Assembly: GCF_034190915.1 (NCBI RefSeq)
Contig: NW_026947485.1
Location: 29,277,519-29,341,518, forward strand
Origin: Cavia porcellus
Taxonomy: Eukaryota > Chordata > Mammalia > Rodentia > Caviidae
Length of the DNA: 64,000 bases
Direction of reading: 5' to 3'
In this document: one piece after another, positions 47,356 to 59,900 of the stretch
How positions within the stretch are numbered: the stretch's first letter is position 1
Layout of the letters: the number at the start of each line of letters is the position of its first letter
Translations under genes and position numbers: made by a program
The notes under the pieces: model-generated
What the model saw: only the letters and a program-made list of their open reading frames with translations
Told to the model about the DNA's origin: nothing
Databases searched by the model: none

Positions 47356-48383
47356 GTATAAATGTATAATATAATATATAAAATATGCAGTTATAATATA
47401 AAATATATTTTATATAGTTACTGTTTTTAAAAACAAATTTTTAAGTCATATACTTACTTCTTTTATTTTTATTTTTTGTTTATTTACTTAATTCTTAACA
47501 CAGTTATTTCCTGATGCATATATATTTGCTTGACACTACATTTCAAACCTTGCAATCAAACACATATTATGACTCTCCTTTCTTGTTCTGATTTTCATGT
47601 AGTACTTGGTTTTTCATAGCAGTGGTCATAAAGAGATGGTATCAATGAATATCTCATGAACTAACGATGCAAAATTCTCTTAAACTGTTATTCTGCCTCT
47701 GAAAAGCAGGTATCACTTTGTATTTGAAAAATACCTAGTATTTGTTCTTTCCCTTGAAAATTGAAGGAATCAGTGTAGGGGCCCAGCACTAAGGGATTTT
47801 TTTCAGAAATCTAATTTAAGGGGCCATCAACAGAAGATGTGCTGGAGTTTAGCCGTTATGAACACTCTTCAGAGGCTTGATCTAATAGACTGGTAAAAGG
47901 AGTTTGGCACATTTATTGTTCACTCTAATTGAATGACCATTTAAAATTTAAAGTTTGACAGTCTTTAGAAAGAAGAAACACATTTTATCAATACAGTACG
48001 AATGTATGGCCCAAACATAAGAACCATAATGAAAAGGGAGATCAGAGTGATTAAGAGGAGGAGACAAGTTTAGGCACTGTTTTTAAAGGACCAGAGACTA
48101 CAAACAGTGGGACCCTACACCTGTCTGTTTATGAAAGTTATCTGCAAGTTTGATTTTTTTACCATTTCAAGACATTTTTTACCTCATGTGAATTATTTAT
48201 CTAAATTCAATAGTTTTTTTTTTTTTTTTTTTTGATTTTGACCCTTGATCTCAGTGGTTTAAATGATTATTTTAGTTAAAGAACTTAAAGACTTTTTGTT
48301 TTGTCTTTACAGATGTTGATGTGGCTTTTTAGCTTTGTTGAATCATAATAGTGAGATTTAGGACTGTTTTTTTTGGGGGGGGG

Positions 48384-48525
48384 TCTTTTTGAGACAGGGT
48401 CTCGTTATACGGTTCAGGCTAGCCATGGACTCACTTTGTAGTCCAGGTTGGTTTCCAACTTGCAACAATCCTCCTAACTCAGCCTCCCTAGTTAGTACTG
48501 GGATTACAGGAGAGCGCCATCCCCC
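48384..48525 (-). mobile_element. B1-like SINE preceded by G-run
   Basis: 'tttgagacagggtctcgtta', 'caggctagccatggactcac', 'cctaactcagcctcccta' and 'actgggattacagg'. A run of about nine G (48375-48383) interrupts the T-rich tail. Confidence 0.85.
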
Positions 48526-49030
48526 ATTCCCATTTAAATCTTTTTTTCTAAATCTTTTTTTGTTGCTCATTTAAACCCCAGTTAATTTTCCTCCTCTAAA
48601 TTTTTACATATAATGGGCACCACATAATGTAGCAATCTTTGTTATGATGCTTTTCCTTTAAACCATAATCTCTTTGAGGACGAGGTATCCTATGTTTCGG
48701 AAGAATGGCAATTCTCCCAAATTTACTTGGTTTTCCACAGAGCTGTACGTAGGTGCTTTTGGAATGGATGATCTATACTCAAAAGACACACACTTCTTGA
48801 TTAATTAAGATCAGCTTCAACTGTAGCGTTTCCCCTTTACCTCAAACTATGGCGCACCAACTAATACCGATTGGTCTTTTTCATAAGGGAGTATCTATGA
48901 ACCAAAAGAATGTCTTGGCAATTATGTATGTCTCATATCTGGTCTCTTTAATGTCAGGTACACAATTAGATTCCAAAAAGCTAAATTCTAAACTAGAATG
49001 AAAATAGGTGAGAAATAACTTATTTTGAAC

Positions 49031-49042
49031 CCCCCCCCCCCC
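49031..49042. repeat. Poly-C run
   Basis: About a dozen consecutive C in otherwise AT-rich unique DNA, not attached to a recognised SINE tail. Confidence 0.8.
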
Positions 49043-49726
49043 GCCAAATAGCCCAGGAGATAACACTACAAATAAATCACTCTGGAAGTCACAGGTGAAT
49101 ACGGAGCTATTGCTATTCTTTCTCAATTCAATGCAAGTAGAGGATTGGCCATCCTCAGTCTCAGTAGAGGTCAGAATGTTTATTTCTGTGGAGAAAACAA
49201 AGCTCAGGAACTCAGGATTGGTAGAAACCAGGCACAACTGAGATGAAAGTATCATACTAGATACAGGAAGATACAATGAAAGTTTATGTTATTAAACTTT
49301 CAAATCCTCAGTCCTCTTTCCCTGTTCCAGTCCTAAAATGTTAGCAGCCTTATTTGTATGTTTTAGGCAGGAGTTCTTTTGGGGTAATATGACCAGCCCA
49401 AGAAGACAATACCTAAAGACTCTGATACTGACACATTCCCTATGAACACCCCCACCGAGATCAGCCTACAGTAAATTTCAAAGTTGGCAAGCTCTATTCA
49501 TATATTCAGTTTCCACCTATTTAATCTACTATTTAATCAATCATTCTTAATCACAGACATCCTAGACACATTGAAAAATATCTACTAACAAGTCAACTAA
49601 CAAAAACTAGAAAGAAATAAACTTGGAAGACAGAGAAACTATACATACAAAACTTTCAAAACACAAAAAAGTTACACTTTAAGAAGGCATTAAAAGTGAT
49701 TTATTACACCAAGGAAAAATATACAA

Positions 49727-49802
49727 GGGCTGAGGATGTGATAGAGTGGGTGCAAGCATGCACGAAGCCCTGCATTTACACACACCACACACACAAGCTC
49801 AA
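49727..49802 (+). mobile_element. Old ID-like SINE fragment
   Basis: GGGCTGAGGATGTGATAGAG and GCAAGCATGCACGAAGCCC follow the A-box to anticodon order. The B-box half is replaced by a CA-rich tail. Confidence 0.45.
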
Positions 49803-49865
49803 GAACAAGAAATGAAAGGACAAGATATGTAAGAAAGGAAAAACCAGAGAACAAGAAACCATAGA

Positions 49866-49951
49866 AACGAATGGGGTGAAGCTTAGTGCAGGTCACTGGC
49901 CCAGAATGTAAAAAGTTCTGAATTCAATCACCAGCAAAACAAAACAAAAAA
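49866..49951 (+). mobile_element. Old ID-like SINE fragment
   Basis: GGGGTGAAGCTTAGTGCAGG, then TTCTGAATTCAATCACCAGC and a CAAAA-rich tail. Diverged but in the right order. Confidence 0.5.
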
Positions 49952-50233
49952 ATTGTAAAGGGGTTGTAGTCATCTCCAAGAAAGGAAAGCAAAAAACCAG
50001 CACATATATATTAGAAAAAAAGTGAAAGAAGATACAAAATTATTAGAAGCAGTCCAGGACATCCAAAACCTGCTAATAAAAAGTCCAAAAGGCAACTGAA
50101 GAAATCAATGAAGAGATAATTCAAGAAAACATCTCATCAATTGAAGATAAAAGTTTCCAAACTAAAATGATCAATGGAATACTCAGCACAATGGATAAAA
50201 ATAGATCTACATATCTATTAAATGATAACAATA

Positions 50234-50455
50234 TCTGGGCCACACAGTGGTACATGTTATAATCCCAGATTCTTGGGAGGCTGAGATAGAAAGACTGTAA
50301 ATTCAAGGCCAGCCTGGTCAACACAGTGAGATTTTGTCTCAAAAAAAGCTTGGGGGTGGGGGAGTGGGGAGAAGTAAACAACGATGCAGCTTGGTGAGGA
50401 ATACTTGACTAGCATGAGCAAAGGTCTAAGTTCAATCTTCTGTACTGGAAAAAAA
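50234..50455 (+). mobile_element. B1-dID-type composite SINE
   Basis: The B1-like half ('ataatcccagattcttgggaggctgag', 'ggccagcctggtcaacacag') is followed by a G-rich linker and an ID-type half (GATGCAGCTTGGTGAGG, GTTCAATCTTCTGTACTGG). Confidence 0.65.
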
Positions 50456-50832
50456 TCATGAAATTTCAGAAATGCAGAGCAAAAAAAAGATTTAAATTTT
50501 TAAAAAATCCATTAAGTTTTAGAATCAGAACGGTATCAGACTTCTCAGTATTTATAATGGAAAGTAAAGATGGAAAAATGCCTTCAAAATTATAAATTGG
50601 ATAAATGTGAAGATTAAAATAATGGACGTTAGTTATTTAAGATCTCAGAACTTCTGGGGGAAGCTTTTAGGAGATATGCTCTATCAAAATAAGAATGTGA
50701 AGTAGAAAGAAAAAAAAGGTATGCTATCCAGAAAACCAGAGAATCCTACACAAAATAGAGGCAAAGCAAATTCTCTAAAGCAGGGGCTCTATAGATAGCT
50801 CACCAGCCAAATCCAGCCTGCCACCTATTTTT

Positions 50833-50946
50833 TTTTTTTTTTTTTTTTTTTTGTCTTTTTCATTTTTATCAGTACCAGGCATTGAACTCACGACCACCTG
50901 CTCGCAAGGCAGGTCCTTATGCCGCTGAGCTAAATCCCCAGCCCCT
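50833..50946 (-). mobile_element. ID-like tRNA SINE, young
   Basis: T-run, GTCTTTTTCATTTTTATCAG tail, GCATTGAACTCACGACCACC, GCCGCTGAGCTAAATCCCC. Flanked by CTGCCACCTATTTTT (50818-50832) and CTGCCACTTATTTTT (50947-50961). Confidence 0.9.
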
Positions 50947-51416
50947 CTGCCACTTATTTTTATATGGCCCAAGAGCTAAGAATGGTTTTTATAATTTTAT
51001 GTGGTTTTTAAAAATCAAAAGAATATTTATTTCATGACACAAAAGAATAGGTGAAATTCAAATTTCAGTACCCATAAAGTTCTACTGGAACATAATCACA
51101 CTCATTCATGTGCATACAGTCTGCATTTGCTTTTGGGCTATAATGATAAATTTGAGTAGATACATCTGAGAATAGATGACTTGAAAAGCTCAAAATATTT
51201 ATGTGACCCTTTACAGATAAAGTTTGATTTACCCTGGAGGATGGTGAGGGAAGATCCTAGAATAATAGCTATGCAGGAAGCCTAAAGAGCAACTGGCCCA
51301 AACAAAAAGAAACCAGGCCACAGGAGAGTTATGGCAACAACAGAAACTGAAATAATTCCTTAAGTGTTTGAATGTAATAATGGAGATTTACTTCACTTGA
51401 AAAACATTTGTGGAAA

Positions 51417-51509
51417 GGGCTGGGAATATAGCTCAGCAGCCTGTCTGACAAGTCCAAGGTTCTGAATTTGATTCCTTATACAAAAAAAAAAAAAAAAAAA
51501 AAAAAAAAA
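51417..51509 (+). mobile_element. ID-like tRNA SINE with 28-A tail
   Basis: GGGCTGGGAATATAGCTCAG, then GAATTTGATTCCTTATAC and an uninterrupted A-run (51482-51509). The body is diverged although the tail is long and pure. Confidence 0.7.
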
Positions 51510-51584
51510 GATTTGTGGATAAATTGGTCACAGGCACATAGAAAGTCAAATAAATGGGAAAAAAAGAAAATTACTAAAATGATA

Positions 51585-51612
51585 CTTGTATCATTTTTAA
51601 AAATGATACAAG
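51585..51612. repeat. Perfect 28-bp palindrome
   Basis: CTTGTATCATTTTT is followed at once by its exact reverse complement. It lies between an ID-like SINE and a B1-dID composite. Confidence 0.9.
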
Positions 51613-51803
51613 ATATCAGGTATGGTGGAAGATGTCTGTAATCCCAGGTACTAGGGAGGATGAGGCAGGAGGATAGCAAATTCAAGGCCACCTGAGTGAC
51701 CAAAACCTTGTTTAAAACTAGAATATTAAAAAGGCTAGGAAAGCAGTAGAGCTCCTATGGGTTTGATTTCTAGTACCACCAAAAAAAAAAAAAAAAAAAA
51801 AAA
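51613..51803 (+). mobile_element. B1-dID-type composite SINE
   Basis: B1-like half ('ggtatggtggaagatgtctgtaatcccagg', 'aggatgaggcaggagga', 'ttcaaggccacctgag'), linker, then an ID-type half ('aaggctaggaaagcagtagagc', GGTTTGATTTCTAGTACC) and a 24-A tail. The best preserved of the three composites. A perfect 28-bp palindrome touches its left edge. Confidence 0.75.
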
Positions 51804-52128
51804 GGTGGTTTAATTATAAATAGCATTTATGTAATTGTGTTAATATAGGCACTGGATATTAAAAAACAAAATTACAGTGTAATTATATGAAGAAAACTGG
51901 AAAACTAGAAATGTAGTAGGCAATAATAAGAACACCATTAACAAGGAGTACAAGAAAGATGCATTCTTATTTTCCATAGTCAATAGCTGGTGCTTCAAAA
52001 TAAAATGAAGTAGAACATAAGATTTAGTGGTACAGTGCCAAATACCAGCTGAAACTGTTAAAAAGTGGTTCCTTTCAGTGATTGGAAATGGAGTTAGGGT
52101 ACCTTTGTGTGTAGGTGAGGAGGAACTT

Positions 52129-52197
52129 TCTGGGGATTAAGCCCAGAACATCATGCATACCACTCAGGTAATCTACCACTGACCTACATCCTAAACT
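52129..52197 (-). mobile_element. Old tRNA-derived SINE fragment
   Basis: 'TCTGGGGATTAAGCCCAG...CTACCACTGACCTACATCC' is the reverse of the generic ID-type tRNA part, heavily substituted. Confidence 0.5.
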
Positions 52198-52576
52198 CTT
52201 TTTCTTATTAGTGTACATTTGTGTACATATAGTAAGTCTTCTATTATGCTATTTATCAGTGGCTTATGGAAAGTTTAATTTTTAAAACTCTCTATGTAAA
52301 ACTTTGATACAAATAAAAACTAAATTTTATATTAATATACTAAAAATATTCTCACATAGATTTCTAATTGGTTGGCATACTTTACCAGGAAATTTTTTCA
52401 AATAATATTTATAAATACACCAGATTTGAAAAATTTAAACTATTTTAAAAAATAAAGATCTATTTTGCATTAAGTTGGTAAGTAAAAATGAAGGATTTTA
52501 AAAACACTTTAATGTATTAAAAATCCTTTTTATTCTGTACGGGTGATTATAATATTAAGAAGAGTTTATCTAAATT

Positions 52577-52690
52577 TTTTTTTTTTTTTTTTTTGCATTT
52601 TTGTATTTTTACCGGTACCAGGGATCAAACTCACGACCATGTGCTTGCAAGGCAGGTGCTTATGCCGCTGAGCTAAATCTCTAGCCCCAG
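52577..52690 (-). mobile_element. ID-like tRNA SINE, young
   Basis: T-run, TGTATTTTTACCGGTACCAG, GATCAAACTCACGACC, GCCGCTGAGCTAAATC. A perfect 13-bp duplication GTTTATCTAAATT at 52564-52576 and 52691-52703. Confidence 0.9.
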
Positions 52691-52704
52691 GTTTATCTAA
52701 ATTC

Positions 52705-54488
52705 TAACCACTTTACTTATCACCTAAAACTACTTAAAAGAGCTCATGGAAGAGTGTTTATACTAGGAAGATAATATAGTAAGATAATTAATGTAAAAAT
52801 AAGCTACCTTATTAAGTAGATTATCCAAAGAAGGGTAAACACTTCTGGGTTCTAGCTAAAAAGTATAAACAACTATAAAATGAACACTTTAATGATATAG
52901 CTATATGTAAATATAAAATGAAAAAACTGCTTTTTAGTATTCTCAAATTTGATTTTTAGTACACATTATCTTTCAAAGTCACTCAAACATGACATATATT
53001 TTAAATGCCCTAGATATTACATGATTTATACATAGGGCTTTCATCTGAAGATTTACACTGATATTTGACAGCCAATTTAAAGCTGGCTTAATTATAATTA
53101 GCACTTTCATTCCCTAACACATTTATGTTGGTATTCCTCTTTTTCAATTTTAACAGCCTTCCGGCAAGTGATGAACCGTTTGTGGTAACTAGTATCTTAG
53201 CCTGGAAAATGGTTTATAAACTATTATCTTTCACATTCATTTTGCTAGAGAGAGAGGAAGTGTACTATTTAGTTAAGTATTAACTGTATTTTAAAATTGT
53301 CCTTTGAATTCATTTACAAAATGTATTTGGAAACTCAGAGTGCTTAGGTGTATTTACCTGCATTCCTAATTAGGCTATAATGGCTTCTTCTAAGAAGTCT
53401 GTAGGCATTCTCCCTGTTTATGGAATGTAGCAATTGTTTCTCAAATCACCATCATGAGAGCATTATGCAATTTTATCTGTCTATATTCTATTTCTGTTTT
53501 ATGTTATTGTTATATTGAAGCTATATAGGAGTGTTTTCTATCACTGCAAAGGCCAGATAAAACAATTTAACTACTACATCAAATTGGGGAATTATACATA
53601 TAAATTGTATATTGCTGTCTTTAGATTACGTCTGTAAAAGATAAAAGCATTTTTCACCTTTGAGAAGAACACTCCCAAAGCCTTCTTTGCCTTACATTAA
53701 ATTATCTTTTAAACAACCAGGTGCAATGGGCAAAGAGTTGGCTGTCTTCCCAACCCAGCTTTGAATTTTATTTCTAAATGTACCTGTCCAGTTAGGCATC
53801 ACAGAAATGCAGAATTCAGACTTTAAAGACACTCAATCAAGAATTGTTTTCCTGCACCTTTTGCCTTAGGGGAAAGTAAAGGGTAAGGAGGAATGGCACT
53901 TTGGGGAAAGTTATCTAAATTGAAATGAAGTTAATTGCTTTTTCTGTGGTTCTCCCAGATTGCACAGGTGGCTGTGAGAGTCCTCTGTCTCCACAGATAC
54001 ATGTCAGTGTGTACATAAGAGCCCAGAATTTGGAAATCAGGTTAGGCATCCAGCCATCTCTCTAGCTTTGCCGCAAATACAAGATCAACAGGATTCCACT
54101 GGAAGCATTTCTGTGACATGATTAGATGATTAATATCTAGCATAACGCCAGTAAACAGTAGCCTACTCCTCCCAAACCAGTTAGGAGATAACCCCTGAAA
54201 TTGCCCGTTCACATTGGCATGGGACTTTTCGATAGAGTTGACACTCCATAGTATTTCTTCAGTACTGTCATTTTGAATTCTGTTAAATCTGTCCCAGAAT
54301 CTTGGGAGAACAAGAATTTTGATAAAGTAACTATTCATTCTGATATGTATACTTGCACCTATTATCCCATGTTCCTATGCCCATCCTTCTATAATCACAT
54401 GAGATCTTTTTAGTTCTGTTTAAAGAAGGTAGTGCAGTGCCATGTATTTCTAATAAACTAAATTTAAATCCTTAAATCTAACTCCTAA
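52705..54488. other. Unique AT-rich DNA, nothing recognised
   Basis: No repeat family recognised; the frame at 54042-54338 has no known motif. Confidence 0.5.
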
Positions 54489-54492
54489 AATA

Positions 54493-54853
54493 CAGTAAGT
54501 CCCAGACTTACAAATGGGTTCCCTTCTGGGAGAACATTCATAAATTGGATTCATTTATAAATCTAGCAGAATCTTATATATCTTTGACACAAATATATAA
54601 CATGTACATTGATTGCTTTGCACTTCCTAGGAATACCCTCCACATCACCTCTTGGTTCTCCCTGGGATGTGATTGAGCACTGTACTATTGTACACTATCA
54701 CGTTATACCGTAATCACACAGTAGCACATTTGGGACAATGTCCAGCAGCCATGTGAATTACTTCCTATTTGTATCCAGGAATGCGCCTAATGCAAGGTCT
54801 ATTCCTCTCTGTGGAAGTTTGAAACTCTCACTTTCCTAAGCTGGGACTTACTG
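54493..54853. mobile_element. 361-bp Tc1/mariner-type MITE
   Basis: It begins CAGTAAGTCCCAGACTTA and ends TAAGCTGGGACTTACTG, an inverted pair of about 17-18 bp with one extra base. TA dinucleotides flank it (54491-54492 and 54854-54855), the target duplication of Tc1/mariner-pogo elements. There is no transposase frame. The terminal sequence resembles Tigger-group MITEs of mammals; the precise family is not assigned. Confidence 0.75.
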
Positions 54854-55029
54854 TAATTTACAATAGAATCTGTCAGAGTACTAACATCTTCTAGTTAATA
54901 GTCAAGCTGAAAGTTGAACAGATGCACAGAGGCTTTGTGTTTGCTGTTCCCTAACCTGGAGTGATCTTCATACGGCTAGTTTCTCATTCTTTAAGTCTGT
55001 TTAAATATCAGCTTTGTGGGGGTCAAGGG

Positions 55030-55100
55030 GGTTCTGGGGATGGAATTTACAGCCTCATAGATGCTACTCAAGTACTCTGCCACTGATCTACATCCTCAAC
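55030..55100 (-). mobile_element. Old tRNA-derived SINE fragment
   Basis: 'TTCTGGGGATGGAATTTACAG...GCCACTGATCTACATCC' is the same diverged type as 52129-52197. Confidence 0.5.
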
Positions 55101-55317
55101 TATTTTTCTAATTAGCATGTTTGTGATATATAATAAATGCATCTGGGGAACTGGTACAAACACCAATTGTACCTTGATCCTTTTTACTTGCTCTCTCCCT
55201 TCTCTCCCATCTTTCTCCATCACCAGATACCGTTCCCATCTCCACAAAGTCTGTCTCCCTGCATCTGTTTCCTATCATCATCTCTTTTATTTTGTTCCTT
55301 CATCCTCAACTCTTTTT

Positions 55318-55430
55318 TATTTTTATTTGTGAGACAAGGTCTTGCTGTGCTGCCCTGGCTGGCTTCAAACTTTCAATTTTCTTGTCTCAGTTTCCTTAAT
55401 AGCTGGGATTACTGCACAACAGCTAAATGT
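55318..55430 (-). mobile_element. B1-like SINE, diverged
   Basis: 'gtgagacaaggtcttgctgt', 'gccctggctggcttcaaact', 'tgtctcagtttccttaatagctgggatta'. Confidence 0.7.
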
Positions 55431-55920
55431 CAAGTTCTTAATAAGATCTTTCATTACCATGTTTTCTGAAATAGATTCCCTCAACCTATCACCTGTTACC
55501 TATCACGGCACCTTATCTCCTTAATGAAAATTTTGTACAGTTACTTTAATTTTACTTTTTTGTCCTTTAGCTCTTATTTCTCTCTCTCTCACTAGCCTGG
55601 AAGATTCACAAAGTATTATATTTTCAAGACTTAGTATTTGCAGCATATTATACCTACTGTACATACAGAGAATACCTAATAAAGAGTTGTGAAACAGTGA
55701 GTACTGAAGATCACAGAAAAATTTTACTTAAACATTTTATTTGTGTTAGGCATATCCATCAATTTTTACTATATTACTTAGTAATAATAAACAACTCTTT
55801 AAAAATCTCAAGTCTAAAAAAGATTGTTTTTTACTATTTATCTGGTCACAGTAGTCTTTGTTCTTTGACTCAGTCTGAGGCAGTAGACTTTATCTAGGAC
55901 ATTCCTTTTGTCGTTTCATT

Positions 55921-56300
55921 CTTCTCAAGGAAGAATGAAAACAAAAAGAACTAGTGGAAACAACAGTGCCTCAAAATGGGCCCTGGAATAGAGCAGTTCT
56001 TCCAATAGGAAGATGCTACTTTGTCGTGGGCAGGTATAGTCTGGGGTCTTGTGTACGATGAGCAAAGAATTACCAAGTGGCAAGCAGCTACATTTATTTA
56101 AGATCACAGGACGTTTTGCTCAGGGCAAGTCAGTGCCAACAAAGATACGGCACAGACAGACAACTGGTGTTGGGATGACAGAAAACCATGTCACAGCACA
56201 CAGAAGAAGCCACAGCCCCCAGTAAACCAGGCTTTCTGAATTGAAATGATATGCACTTCAGGCGCCTCCCCTTCAATCAGTAGGTGTGATTGACAGGAAT
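55921..56300 (-). mobile_element. Possible solitary LTR
   Basis: On the minus strand an AATAAA (near 56095) is followed by 'gtagctgcttgccacttgg...ctttgctcatcgtacacaagacccc', which looks like an LTR R/U5 region. Ends and duplications were not defined. It could be unique sequence. Confidence 0.3.
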
Positions 56301-56739
56301 GACTGACAGAGTGCTGTGCCGTCTCAACACACATGCTTGTCCCAGAATTCACTGTTCCTCACTACCTGTATGACATGTAGTGCATATTTATGAACCCTTA
56401 ATGAGGTGGCAGTAGGGTGATGTGACTGAAAGTCATGCTAGGAGAACTAACAAGTATGTGCTATCACTGAAAGCATCAGAGATCTCCTAGGTTTTTGTTA
56501 TTTCATTTTCTACCTCTCTTAGGACCATGGAAGGAGGAATAGCCATAGGATATGATGCTGTTTTAAATTAAATGGGTGCAAGAAAGTGACTGCCTCCACT
56601 CCATTGATTCTAAGTGTACTAAAGATGTTCCCTTGTAATAGAAATTAACCAGAAAAATAATATGATTAAATACAAAAGGATATTGCTAATAAATTGTCAA
56701 TTACTAATAATTTATAACCTCACATAGTCTATACTGCTG

Positions 56740-56995
56740 TCCATTCACTCTTGATTCATTGGATTTCTTCAATTACAAAAGTCTTTGTTGGATCACTGAA
56801 CACAACTGTTTGCAGTCTCACTGTTTGAATGTCCACTTTGTATGCTTTAATTTTGTAACTTGAACAACTATTTCTAAGATGACAATATGTAATCTATTAA
56901 CTAGTGATTTCTTACTGTTTATTTATTTGAAATTCTTTATTACTTGTACCCTTTGACTGTTTTGTTTTTTTCTTTAAATAAATTTTTTTTTAAAA
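56740..56995 (+). mobile_element. HAL1-like 3' end fragment
   Basis: This is a plus-strand copy of the element's last 250 bp. It carries 'cacaactgtttgcagt', 'tttgtatgctttaattttgtaacttgaacaac', 'taagatgacaatatgtaa', TTTCTTACTGTTTATTT and a terminal TTTCTTTAAATAAA. These are the same blocks that end copy 1 (15690-15845) and start, in reverse, copy 2. It is a typical 5'-truncated insertion. Confidence 0.65.
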
Positions 56996-56999
56996 GTCA

Positions 57000-59900
57000 T
57001 GTCAGAGATCCTCTGTATTCCCAAAATTAAGACTCATCAGTAAATTGAAATTTTATTCTGTGCCCTTGCTTATGTCTTCACAATTCTTGCAATTTGTATA
57101 TTTTATAAGCAATTTGGTTTACAATAGAAGCATTTGGCAAAATTTTGTTTTTGTAAGTGAACTCTGGGTGATAAACACACCCCACCCATCTTTCCCACAC
57201 AAAATACAAATGTAGTTATCTTTTCTATAATCTTGGAGCAAACTGAATTCATGAACCAAGGTACCACTGTACGTGTCTTCATCTGTACAACAGAAACTGA
57301 AGGACCTAAAATTTTCTGAGTGGCTTTTGTCTGCTAGTTTCAAGGAAAAATGGCATAAGAAGTTCCTTCCCCAGAAAAACATTTTTCCATGGAGTAAATG
57401 ATTGGGATGTGTAAAAAGAGTCCATATTTGGCCTAAATCTTTACAGTGACATGTAAGTAATCTCATCCTATACAAACGAGGTTCATCAGTCAGTCACAAA
57501 CTATGTATGTATTCAATATTGACTGTTAGCCTGTGTAAGTATCCACGTGTATTCTTTAATTTCCATATTTCTAACAGATTCCTCTAAAAGATTTCAATAT
57601 TTCATTGGTAAAATTATTAAGAATGCTTATGTGCCAATAAAGAAAAAAGAGGAGAAAAGGAAGAAAAAGAAAGAAAGAAATTAAACTCAAAATAATTATC
57701 AACTGAACGTTTTGGAGAAAGTTTTTTTGTTTGTGTTTTGGGGCTTTTTTGTCTTGTAACCTTTCCTTTATTCCAGTATCATGTGGAATTATGCCCTTTC
57801 AAATACTTGGTTTTTTTTTTTTTTTTAATATCAGGAATTGAACTCAGCACCTTGCACTTGTCAGGCACTTTTGCTGCTGAGCTATATTTTCAGGTCTCTA
57901 TGCTTTCAAACACAGTGGCTAGTATTTTTTTTTTTTTTTTTGGCAAGAAAATTTCTTTCAGTAACAATTTACAATGAAAGTCAATAGGACTTGATACGTA
58001 CATTGTAGAAAAGTAGTGATGTGTGTGTAGCTGGGCAAATAAAAAATATAAGAGCTCTTTTCTGTTTTGTTCTACCCACTGTTCATCCAGAAAAGTGGGT
58101 ATAGAAGTTAAGATCAAAGTCTGTGTGGTTCCATAGGTGGTACCTATGTACCCAAACCAATGTGTAACTACCATCTCACTGAGAATTTCTCCCTATTTCT
58201 TTTCCTGGCTTTTTCCCAAATATTACTCTCAATTGCCTCTTCATTTCCCTACAACTGTTATTGTCAGATTTTTCATCATTTTTCTACCACCACTGAGCCG
58301 GGGAAAGTCTCTACTTCAGTTTAGACATGAAGGCTCAGAGAAGGCAATAAAAGTATTTAAACAGTATAAGGAACAGATATAATCTTTTCACAAGGTTTTT
58401 ATAGTGAAATTAATTTCTCAAGTTTCACATAAGCAGATTTGTACAAATTTCATGGGGGAAATCCAAAGAGAAGCCATCTCTCATTAAATGTCACTTTTCT
58501 CAGTATTTAAAATGTGTACCAAAATAATAATTTAGTATATAGTACTAAAGAAACAGAATCACCTTCCTCTTAGAAACAACTGCATCCATTCTGATCATTT
58601 TAGTACTTGCCATAGTTCAGTCACCTTCTCCTAATAGTTGTGGAATGTGAAAACGCTAATATAAAATGATGAAAGAACTTTTTTTCTTCTGAGAGTCTCC
58701 ATCAGATGCAAACAAGGTGATCTGTCCCTACACGCTACTGCTGCTGAACTGTGAACAAAATAAAGGGGAAAAAAGACTGATTTAATAATACAACTAAAAT
58801 GCTGGTTGAGTGAAATGTCAAGTGGTTTCACACCTTTCTTTGTCCATATCAACCAATCAATGACACTTGAACCTGGGATGACCAGGTCAACTTGCTACCA
58901 AGGGGGAAAGAGAATATATAGATTGTCTCTCAGAATGACAATCACTACTCCCCTATAGTAATTCCACAAACCCTGGTCATTGTCTTGCTTAGCAAGAGTC
59001 TTCCTGTGCTCCCACAGTTAAATACCAGCTCCCTCAGATCTTTACACAAGGGAAACAAAAAGGCCCTTGGGATATCAATTCCCTGGTGGCCCAGGTCTGA
59101 TTAGAATTGAATTTCATTCTGCTTAGAACAAGTTTTTTTGATTTTGGGCTTTTTTTTTTTTTTTTTTTTTTAAGGATTATAGTAAATGAAGCCTTTGAGT
59201 GTACTGTGTTCTTTCATTTGCATATAAATGAATATGAATATGAATGTAATCAATAGACTTCCACCACCTTTCTCCTACTCTGATTCATCCCAGTGACATT
59301 TATTTTTATTTGTTTTTTAGTGACTCAGACTAGAATGTCTTCAAAAAATATAAATCCATTATATTCTTGTTTGGGATCAATAACAGATATTTATTGTAAA
59401 TTTGTCATGCTTTCATATGTGTACTTGTTTTAACCTGTAATCCATAAATTTGCTCTTGAGATTTGGAGATTTGATCAAATCCCCAAGATCAAAAGCCTTA
59501 AAATTTTTGTTTGCATTTACATGCAAAGCTTACAAAGTTCTCAAGAGGGAAATGGTGGTAAGAGCATTCTTCAAACCCTGGTTAATTGTTAGCTGTCAAA
59601 GCCTGAGGGTAAAATCTCAGAGGTTTGTTTTAACAGTGAAAAAAAGCATGACATTAATTTTAAGTTTTCTTAAAACTCAATAGTTAACATGAACAATATT
59701 TTCTTCTCATCAGCTCACTTAAAATGTAAGTACAATTGTTAGACACAGCTAAAGAGGCACATAAAAACATCAACTTATTTCTCTCTTTGAAAGATGGATG
59801 TAGAGCCTGCCTGGAGGATCATAACTATAAGAGGGAAAACTAGTATTTTAGGCACATTATTTTAAATCACTCAAGTCCCCAAAGAAACTTTCAGCAACAG

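Larger units (their letters stand above)
44595..49720. other. Unique AT-rich DNA between listed SINEs and arrays
   Basis: Outside the SINEs and simple repeats listed, no gene signal is seen; the frame at 48881-49276 crosses the poly-C run and has no motif. Confidence 0.5.
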
